NCBI GenBank assembly: GCA_024421085.1 | Contig: JAHQYN010000026.1 | Location: 1 to 34,674 of the forward strand | DNA from: Acidimicrobiia bacterium | GTDB lineage: Bacteria; Actinomycetota; Acidimicrobiia; Acidimicrobiales; Aldehydirespiratoraceae | DNA length: 34,674 nt | Direction: 5' to 3' | Shown here: in pieces, positions 27,894-34,674 of the stretch | How the letters are laid out: each line of letters starts with the position of its first letter | Position numbering within the stretch: the stretch's first letter is position 1 | Made by a program: the position numbers and the translations under genes | Notes under the pieces: model-generated | Seen by the model: the letters and a program-made list of their open reading frames with translations, nothing else | Told to the model about the DNA's origin: nothing | The model's database searches: none

Positions 27894-29137
27894 ACGGCCC
27901 GATCCTGTTTCGATCCGTTGACATCGCTGTCTTCGCGACGTCTTTGGCCAACCGGCTGCGCCTCAACGGCGTCGGGGCGGGCATGGCCTCAACTGAGAGG
28001 TTCAGCAGAGCCTTCTTCTGCTGCCAACCCGACGACAAGTCTTCGCTCTACTGGGTTGCGAGGACCTGCCTGGTGCATGATCGCCGGGATCTGGCTGCTT
28101 TCGACTCAGTGTTCGCTGAGGTGTTCGACGATCAGAGCCTGGCCGTTTCACGGGGACTCAACAGCCCAAAGCATGCGACAGTGCGTTCCTTCGGAAGCGT
28201 CGCCATGCGCTCGGCGCCGGACAACGGGCTCAGCCTCGCCAGCGGACGCAACGCTGCAGCCCGGCAGCCGGAGATCGTCGACAACCGGTCGGTCGTTGAA
28301 GACCCCAAAGACTCGGTGTTGCCCGAGTTGTTGCCGTCTGCGGTCTCCAAGATGGCAGACACGCCCTTCGACCAGCTGAACGCCGAGGACTTGACAATTC
28401 TGGGAACCTGGCTCGAACAGGTGCTCACCGACTATCCGCAGCGGCTCAGTCGGCGGTTGCGGGCATCCGCCAAAGGACGCCAGGTCGATCTTCGCGCGAC
28501 TCTGCTGGCGGCCCGAGCCACGGCTGGCGAGCCGCTGCGGCTGCACCGCCGGGAACCCCGACTCAAACCCCGCGGCATCGTGGCAGTGGCGGACGTGAGC
28601 GGTTCGATGGAATCGTTCACCCGGATCTATCTGCACCTGATGAGGAGTCTCGTGATCGGCGGCAATGCTGAGGTGTTCACCTTTGCCACGTCGCTGCGGC
28701 GGGTCACAGCGGCGCTGCGCGACAAAGACCCGGCGGCGGCCATTGACGCCATGACCGACGAGGTTCGGGATCGTTTCAGCGGTACTCGGGTGGCCGGAAG
28801 CCTCAAACAGTTGCTGTTGAGCCCCGTGTGGTCGAACACAGTGCGAGGATCGGTGGTGCTGATTGCGTCGGATGGTTGGGACGTCGATGCCGGGGTCGAA
28901 CTCGCCCGTCGAATGCGGCAACTCAGGCGTTTGGCGCATCGCGTCATCTGGGTCAACCCGCGGGCCGCGCAAAGCGACTACGAACCTCTCGTCGGAGGCA
29001 TGGAAGCGGCGCTGCCCCATGTGGATGACTTTCTCAGCGGACACTCCCTCAACGCCATGCGCGAAGTCTTGGCCGCTATGGCAGCTGCCTCCGGCAGGCA
29101 TCGTGAAGGGCGGCCGCCATCGGCACAGGTCTCCTAG
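27890..29137 (+). CDS. coxE: VWA domain-containing CoxE-like protein
   Basis: RREPRLKPRGIVAVADVSGSMESFTRIYLHLMRSLV...EVFTFATSLRRVTAAL...GSVVLIASDGWDVDAGVELARRM; directly after coxD with ATGA-type overlap. Confidence 0.9.
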   Translation: MNGPILFRSVDIAVFATSLANRLRLNGVGAGMASTERFSRAFFCCQPDDKSSLYWVARTCLVHDRRDLAAFDSVFAEVFDDQSLAVSRGLNSPKHATVRSFGSVAMRSAPDNGLSLASGRNAAARQPEIVDNRSVVEDPKDSVLPELLPSAVSKMADTPFDQLNAEDLTILGTWLEQVLTDYPQRLSRRLRASAKGRQVDLRATLLAARATAGEPLRLHRREPRLKPRGIVAVADVSGSMESFTRIYLHLMRSLVIGGNAEVFTFATSLRRVTAALRDKDPAAAIDAMTDEVRDRFSGTRVAGSLKQLLLSPVWSNTVRGSVVLIASDGWDVDAGVELARRMRQLRRLAHRVIWVNPRAAQSDYEPLVGGMEAALPHVDDFLSGHSLNAMREVLAAMAAASGRHREGRPPSAQVS

Positions 29138-29255
29138 CCTTCATCAGCGGTGTCTCCCCATTTGATCGGCCCGTATCCAATCGGCCGCCGCAGCGCCCGC
29201 GGAACCGAAGGGCGGCCAATGTGACCCGTGCCCGGCGATCAGACAGAATCAGGGC

Positions 29256-30035
29256 GTGACCGAGAAGCTGATCCTGCAAATCGATGGTCCGGTGGCGACT
29301 ATCACCAACAACAACACTGCAAAGCACAACGCGTTCGACGACGACATGGACGCCCGCCTGTTCGCGATATTCGACGAGCTCATCGCCACCCCCTCAGTGC
29401 GGGCCGTGATCTGGCGCGGGGCGGGCAAGAACTGGTCCTCGGGCCGCGACGTCGCCGCCATCGGCACCAACGTCACCGAGATGACCCACCACGAGCTGAT
29501 GACCCGGGGACACAAGGGGATTCAGAAGATCTGGGAACTGGAGGTGCCGATAATCGTGGCGATCGGCGGTTGGGCCATCGGCGGTTCCTTCCAGCGGGCC
29601 TTGATGTGCGATGTCCGCATCGCCGCCGAGGGGGCTCGTTTCATGCTGCCCGAACTGACCTACGGCGTGATCCCCGACACCGGCGGGATGGGAGTGCTCT
29701 ATGAGATGTGCGGGCACGGCCTGGTCAGCGACATGGTCCTCACCGGGCGGGTGCTCGACGCGCAGGAAGCGCTCGCCCACGGCATCGTGAGCCGGGTCGT
29801 GGCGCCTGACGAGCTCGACCGCACCGCAACGGAGATGGCCGACAGGATCGCCGCGTCGCCCGCGGTGACGGTGAAGCTGGCCCGCCGGGTGATCAGCCGC
29901 CTGTCACGTCCACCGGTGCGCTCGTCGATGGAGGATGAGCTGATCTACCAGACGTTCCTCAACAAGTCAGAGGACTTCGCCGAGTTCAAGGCCGCCCGCG
30001 CCGAGGGCCGCGAGCCGAACTACCGAGGATCGTGA
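29256..30035 (+). CDS. Enoyl-CoA hydratase/isomerase family protein
   Basis: GTG start; VTEKLILQIDGPVATITNNNTAKHNAFDDDMDARL...SSGRDVAAIG...IGGWAIGGSFQRALMCDVRIAAEGARFMLPELTYGVIPDTGG. Confidence 0.92.
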   Translation: MTEKLILQIDGPVATITNNNTAKHNAFDDDMDARLFAIFDELIATPSVRAVIWRGAGKNWSSGRDVAAIGTNVTEMTHHELMTRGHKGIQKIWELEVPIIVAIGGWAIGGSFQRALMCDVRIAAEGARFMLPELTYGVIPDTGGMGVLYEMCGHGLVSDMVLTGRVLDAQEALAHGIVSRVVAPDELDRTATEMADRIAASPAVTVKLARRVISRLSRPPVRSSMEDELIYQTFLNKSEDFAEFKAARAEGREPNYRGS

Positions 30036-31039
30036 TGAGCAACGACGAAGGACCGCAAGGGCTGCCTGCGCCGCCGCCGTTGGGGGAGTCGGCACTGCCG
30101 GGGCTGCCGGGGTTGCCGCCGCCGTTGGGGGAGTCGGCACTGCCGGGGTTGCCGGAGCCGCCGGGGCTGCCTGCGCCGCCGCCGCTCGGGGAGTCGGCAC
30201 TGCCAGCGGGCGCGTTCGACGGAACGGCTGTGCTCATCACCGGCGCTGGTACCGGTCTGGGCAAGGGCATCGCCGTGGAGTTCGCCCGGCTCGGCGCGAG
30301 CATCGTGATCGCCAGCCGCAAGCAGGAGAACCTCGACGCCGGCCGAGCCGCGATCGAAGGGCTCGGCGCGCCGGTCGAGACCGTCGTCTGCGACATCCGT
30401 GACCCCGACTCGATCACGTCCATGGTTGATGCGGCCTGTGCAGCGTTCGGACTTCCGGCGGTGTGCGTCAACAACGCGGCCGCGAACTTCCCGGTCCCGT
30501 CCGAGGACATGTCGCCCAACGCCTGGCGCACCGTGGTCGACATCACCCTCAACGGGACCTTCTTCGTTGCTCGGGAGTTCGCCCGCCGACACCTCGCGGC
30601 CAACACCCCGGCGAGCATCATCAACATCGGGGCCAGCTACGCCTGGACCGGTGGTGCAGGTTTCGCCCACTCCGCAGCCGCCAAGGCGGGCGTCAAGAAC
30701 ATGGTCGAGAGCCTGGCGGTGGAATGGGGTCCCTACGGCATCCAGGTCAACGGCCTGGTGCCCGGCCTGATCCCACATGAGGACATGACCGCTGACATCG
30801 CCGCCAACCTCCAACGAGCCGATCCAGAGAAGGACCTGCTCCAGCCGGCCATGCGGGTGGGCACCCGCCGAGAGTTCGGCTGGGCGGCGACCTTCCTGGC
30901 CAGCCCCTACGCCCGCTTCATCTCCGGTCACACGCTCGTGGTCGACGGTGCCAACTGGCAGCGCCGATTCATGACGAACCCGACGGTGGTCCCAATCCGC
31001 CAACAGCTGAACCGGGGCCCCTTCAACCGCGATCCCTGA
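30032..31039 (+). CDS. SDR family oxidoreductase with Pro/Leu-rich N-terminal repeat extension
   Basis: FDGTAVLITGAGTGLGKGIAVEFARLGASIVIASRKQENL...CVNNAAANFPVPSEDMSPNAW...TLVVDGANW; overlaps the preceding hydratase by ATGA. Confidence 0.9.
   Translation: MMSNDEGPQGLPAPPPLGESALPGLPGLPPPLGESALPGLPEPPGLPAPPPLGESALPAGAFDGTAVLITGAGTGLGKGIAVEFARLGASIVIASRKQENLDAGRAAIEGLGAPVETVVCDIRDPDSITSMVDAACAAFGLPAVCVNNAAANFPVPSEDMSPNAWRTVVDITLNGTFFVAREFARRHLAANTPASIINIGASYAWTGGAGFAHSAAAKAGVKNMVESLAVEWGPYGIQVNGLVPGLIPHEDMTADIAANLQRADPEKDLLQPAMRVGTRREFGWAATFLASPYARFISGHTLVVDGANWQRRFMTNPTVVPIRQQLNRGPFNRDP
30074..30205. repeat. Tandem repeat encoding PPLGESALPGLP(x) units x3
   Basis: ccgccg(t/c)t(t/c)gggggagtcggcactgcc-type core at 30074, 30119 and 30179 (spacings 45 and 60 bp). 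Confidence 0.9.
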
Positions 31040-31142
31040 GTCGCGCGCCACGACCTCCGTACTGCGGCCCCAGACGGCAATCCCGACCAGCACCCCCGGG
31101 CCGGTGAGCAGGGCGTGGTGAGCAGGGCGTAGCGTAGAGCGC

Positions 31143-31883
31143 ATGGAGGCCATCCATGTCGTGCTTCTCCTCGGTGGTGGTTTCCTGGCGGGGATCATCA
31201 ACACGATGGCTGGTGGGGGCTCGCTGCTGACAGTTCCCCTGCTGGTGTTCGCCGATGTGCCCGGAAACGCCGCCAACGGCTCCAACCGGGTCGGGGTTCT
31301 CGCGGGCTCGATGAGCGCCACGGGCACCTTCCGCCGCCTGGGAGTGGCCGGATGGGCCGGCATCGGGCGGATTCTCGTACCGACGGTGGCAGGCGCGCTC
31401 GTCGGTTCGGTACTCGTATCGCAGTTGACCGACGACGACTTCGAGCGTGTCTTCGGTCTGGTGATGATCCCGATACTCGCCCTGTCGCTGATCAGGCCCG
31501 ATCCCAACAAGCTGCAGGACCGGCCCCAGTGGTCTTGGTGGGTCACCACGCTGGTGTTCTTCGCGGTCGGCATCTACGGGGGATCGATCCAGGCAGGCAT
31601 CGGGCTGATTCTGATCGTGGCGCTCACCCGGGCGGGCATCGACATTGTGACGACCAACCACATCAAGGTGATCGTCACCTTCGTCTACACGGTCTTCGCG
31701 TTGCCCGTGTTCATCGTCAACGGCGACGTCTACTGGCTGCCCGCGTCAGTGCTCGCGGCAGGTCTGGCCGCCGGGGCCGTTGTCGGTGCCCGCATCACGG
31801 TCGCCGGTGGCGAGCGGGTCGTCCGTCCCGTGCTCGTGGTCGCCGTCGTGGCGATGTCCGGCCACCTGTTGGGCCTGTATTAG
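31143..31883 (+). CDS. Sulfite exporter TauE/SafE family protein
   Basis: VVLLLGGGFLAGIINTMAGGGSLLTVPLLVFADVPGNAANGSNRVGVLAGSMSATGTFRR...GIYGGSIQAGIGLILIVAL. Confidence 0.92.
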   Translation: MEAIHVVLLLGGGFLAGIINTMAGGGSLLTVPLLVFADVPGNAANGSNRVGVLAGSMSATGTFRRLGVAGWAGIGRILVPTVAGALVGSVLVSQLTDDDFERVFGLVMIPILALSLIRPDPNKLQDRPQWSWWVTTLVFFAVGIYGGSIQAGIGLILIVALTRAGIDIVTTNHIKVIVTFVYTVFALPVFIVNGDVYWLPASVLAAGLAAGAVVGARITVAGGERVVRPVLVVAVVAMSGHLLGLY

Positions 31884-31945
31884 TCTCGCGTCTTCATATC
31901 GCTGAACCTTCGCGGAACGCCCGAACCGAAGCGTTGAGCCCGAGC

Positions 31946-32140
31946 GTGGAGTCGAGCGCGGGGGTCGTGTGTGGAGTCGAGCGCGGGATGGCCATCGAGC
32001 AGGACGGGTCTTCGGTGTCGCGTGGCGCACGGGGGTCGTGTGTGGAGTCGAGAGCGGGGGTCGTGTGCAGGGGTCGGGGTCGGGCAGGGGAGTCGTGGGT
32101 GGGGATCGGGCGTGGGGAACGGGTGTGGGTGTGTCGAGGA
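31946..32140. repeat. G-rich imperfect repeat region downstream of tauE
   Basis: gtggagtcgag(c/a)gcggg at 31946, 31971 and 32042, and multiple gggggtcgtgtg / ggggtcgggg / ggggatcgggcgtgggg runs. Confidence 0.75.
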
Positions 32141-32159
32141 GACGCGCGCGGCGAGGCGG

Positions 32160-33773
32160 TCAACTCGAGCAGCTGAGCATGGAACAACCGGGGCGGGTGC
32201 GGGCCCAGTCCGGGCGCTTGGCGGCGAACCGTTCGTGCTCGGGTTGCTCGTCGTAGGGGTTGCGCAGCACATCGAGCAGTTCGTTGGTCAACCCGAAGTC
32301 CCCCTGGTCGGCGTCGTCGATTGCCAACTGCGCCAGATAGTTGCGCAGAACGAATTTGGGGTTCACCGAGTTCATGGCACGGCGGCGCTGTGGATCGGGC
32401 TGGCCGCCCGCAGCGATCCGCTCGCGGTAGCGGCGCAACCAGGCGACCGTGTCGGCGCGGTGGTCGCCGCTGAACTGACCGGCGACGTAGTAGGCCCCCA
32501 GCAATGGCGCGACCAACTCGTCGTCAGCGATCGTGGCCGACGCGGTATTGATGTCGGCCAGACCCCGGAAGAACAAGGTCATGTCGGTCTCTGCCCGGAC
32601 CAGCAACTCAAGGAGGCCCTCGATCAGCGACTGGTCCGACTCGGGATCGAAGTCGACGATTCCGAGCTTGTCGGCCATCATCTGCGGCCACCGATCGTTG
32701 AAACGGGCAACGTAGGAATTGAGCGCATCCTGGAGCGGTTCGACCTCCTCGACAAGCGGATATATGGCGTTCGCCAGACGCTCAAGGTTCCAACTCGCAA
32801 TTTGGGGCTGGGCACCGAAGCGGTAGCGCTTGCGCGAGGCGTCGGTCGTGTTGGGCGTCCAACCGGGGTCGTAGTCCTCGAGCCATCCGTAGGGCCCGTA
32901 GTCGATGGTGAGCCCGTGAATCGACATGTTGTCGGTGTTCATCACCCCGTGGACGAAGCCGACACGCTGCCAGTGCACGATCATGTCTGCGGTGGTTCGG
33001 GCGACCTCGGCGAGCCAGTCAGCGTAGGCGCGCTTTGGCAGGGGACCCGCCGGTGAATCGAGGAGTTCTGGGAAGTGGGTCCGGATCGTGTAGTCGGCGA
33101 GCTGACGGAGGTTGTCGATGTCACCACGCGCCGCGAAGATCTCGAAGTTCCCGAAACGAATGAACGAGGGCGCCACCCGACAGACCACCGCCCCCCGCTC
33201 AAGAGCCGGACGGCCGTCATAGAACATGTCACGCATGACCTTGTCGCCGCTCAGGGCCACGCTCAGCGCCCGCGTCGTCGGCACGCCTAGATGATGCATC
33301 GACTCGCTGCACAGGAACTCCCGTATCGACGAGCGCAGCACCGCCAGGCCGTCTGCGCTGCGGGAATACGGCGTGGGACCCGCTCCCTTGAGCTGCAGAG
33401 TCTGACGGCCGTCGGAGTCGGTCAGCACCTCGCCGAGATTGATAGCCCTGCCGTCACCGAGTTGGCCGGCCCAGTTGCCGAACTGGTGGCCCCCGTAACA
33501 CATCGCGTGCGGGTCCGTGCCCGCAACAACCGCGTTTCCGGTCACTGCGCGAACGAACGACTCGTCACCGCCGATGTCGGGATCCAGCCCGAGCATGTCC
33601 AATATCTCAGCGGAGGCGGCTACCAACGACGGAGCTTCCGTGGCGGTCGGCATGACCCTCGAGTAGGCGGCCCCGTGGACTTGGCGCACACCGTTGGCTG
33701 TGCTCTCGTCGGCCGGAAGTTCGCGGGCGAACGAGTTGTCCCAGACCAGTTCAGCAAGGCCTGCCACTGCCAT
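32160..33773 (-). CDS. selO: SelO (YdiU) family protein adenylyltransferase
   Basis: From [41 protein letters not shown]...[32 protein letters not shown]...[37 protein letters not shown]-like region ([15 protein letters not shown]); C-terminal Cys in ...MLSCSS. Confidence 0.93.
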   Translation of the reverse strand: [537 protein letters not shown]

Positions 33774-33801
33774 CAACCCCAGCCTAGGCTGGGGTTGATG
33801 G
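33770..33801. repeat. Perfect 32-bp palindrome CCATCAACCCCAGCCTAGGCTGGGGTTGATGG
   Basis: The sequence equals its own reverse complement; it overlaps the selO start codon (CAT at 33771-33773). Confidence 0.97.
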
Positions 33802-34204
33802 AAACCGAGGTTCGCCATGCACTCAGCGGTGTCACCGGCGTGCATATCAGGGCCGTTGTCAGACGCTGCTGGCAGCAGCGGGGTCTCGTTGCTGTCGGGC
33901 AGGCCTGAGTTGGGGTCGTGGATGCGGGCAGCGGCCTCGTCGGTGAGCGGCCCTTTGTCTTGGAGTGCTTCGGCGAACAGGGCTCTGGCAGCGACCGAGT
34001 CCGGTGTCGCGGTGAGGTGCGTGGCGACCGGTTGCCAGATGCTGCTTGAAAAAACTCAAGATCCGTCGCGCGAAGTCAGACGCACAACAGATGTCCTTGC
34101 GACGATCCGTGGCCAGCAGGGCGGCCACCTCTGCGACACCCCCGAGACGCCGTCGTCGTATCGGGGGCTCGGGTGTACGACGGTCCGTCGGCACTGCCGG
34201 GTGA

Positions 34205-34414
34205 TTCGACGAACGGCGGTCGCGGGTTCGCTGGCGTCATCGCAGGCGATCACCGCGCGCGATTGGTTCCCTTCAAGACGCCCAAGAGTTCGCGAACGGC
34301 GGTTGCGGGTTCGCTGTTGTCGTCGCAGGCGATCACCGCGCGCGAATGGTTCCCTGCAAGACGCCCAAGAGTTCGCGAACGGCGGTTGCGGGTTCGCTGT
34401 TGTCGTCGCAGGCG
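34205..34414. repeat. 83/84-bp tandem repeat (2 full copies plus about 43 bp of a third)
   Basis: ttcg(a)cgaacggcggt(c/t)gcgggttcgct...gcccaagag units at 34205-34288, 34289-34371 and from 34372. Confidence 0.93.
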
Positions 34415-34674
34415 CGGGCCCATCCGGCGGCGTCGGAGTGGTGGGCGTCGTCTTGGATTGTGGTCGCCGCGCCACGATCGAGCAGTAACTGGACCATGTC
34501 TCGGCGCTGGAACTGGACCGCGAAATGCAGCGCTGTTGTGTTGCGATAGGGGCGCGCGTCGATGTCTGCGCCGCTCTCGAGGAGGTAGTTGACGACGGCG
34601 CGCCGGTTGTTCAACGCTGCGAAAACGAAGGCCTCGCCGAGGATCTCGCTCGGGTCGTCGGAAGGCGCCGCGCC
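34333..34674 (-). CDS. Ankyrin repeat protein (5' end beyond the window)
   Basis: SDDPSEILGEAFVFAALNNRRAVVNYLLESGADIDARPYRNTTALHFAVQFQRRDMVQLLLDRGAATTIQDDAHHSDAAGWA; open to the right edge. Confidence 0.85.
   Translation of the reverse strand, partial: GAAPSDDPSEILGEAFVFAALNNRRAVVNYLLESGADIDARPYRNTTALHFAVQFQRRDMVQLLLDRGAATTIQDDAHHSDAAGWARACDDNSEPATAVRELLGVLQGTIRAR

Noticed and set aside
30020-31573. 517-aa minus ORF spanning SDR and TauE genes
   Set aside because: Shadow ORF; Pro/Arg-rich with repeat-derived segments, opposite two recognisable proteins.
33859-34194. Minus-strand ORF MPTDRRTPEPPIRRRRLGGVAEVAALLATDRRKD...
   Set aside because: Arg/Pro-rich, inconsistent codon pattern, no recognisable domain; probably non-coding or decayed sequence between ankyrin and selO.
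34205-34414. CRISPR-like array at the right end
   Set aside because: Units are contiguous tandem copies without unique spacers and derive from the ankyrin gene 3' end.

Overview
High-GC bacterial window, probably actinobacterial and Acidimicrobiia-like (inferred from gene content and style, not tested). It is densely coded and mostly chromosomal metabolic genes. I see no rRNA, tRNA, IS element, prophage or CRISPR array. The best-defined block is an aerobic CO dehydrogenase operon of form I type (coxM-coxS-coxL, CoxL motif AYACSFR) followed by an XdhC/CoxF-like protein with a fused YHS domain, a MobA-like nucleotidyltransferase, a CoxD-like MoxR ATPase and a CoxE-like VWA protein. Other genes: tag, a secreted Calx-beta/FN3 protein ending in an EF-hand, a UvrD-like helicase with HRDC, an MFS exporter, class I aldolase, SDRs, an acyl-CoA synthetase, an orphan Leu/Ile/Val-type binding lipoprotein, TetR, an FGGY kinase, ogt, enoyl-CoA hydratase, TauE/SafE, selO and an ankyrin gene running off the right edge. 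Toxin-antitoxin-type material recurs: a VapBC45-like DUF433/PIN pair, a TacAT-like DUF1778/GNAT pair with a perfect operator-like inverted repeat and a flanking 16-bp direct repeat, a solitary AbrB-type protein, and what looks like a truncated Panacea (DUF4065) antitoxin. Short tandem duplications in gene ends, linkers and start regions are unusually frequent: 27-bp start repeats in the MoxR gene, 15-bp x3 after ogt, 83/84-bp at the ankyrin 3' end, 51-bp in the lipoprotein, an 11/11/7-residue LEA-like array, and Pro-rich units at an SDR N-terminus. Also notable are two extreme poly-C tracts just upstream of a secreted-protein start and a perfect 32-bp palindrome covering the selO start codon. 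No single clearly new system is proven. All family calls are by eye, without database searches.
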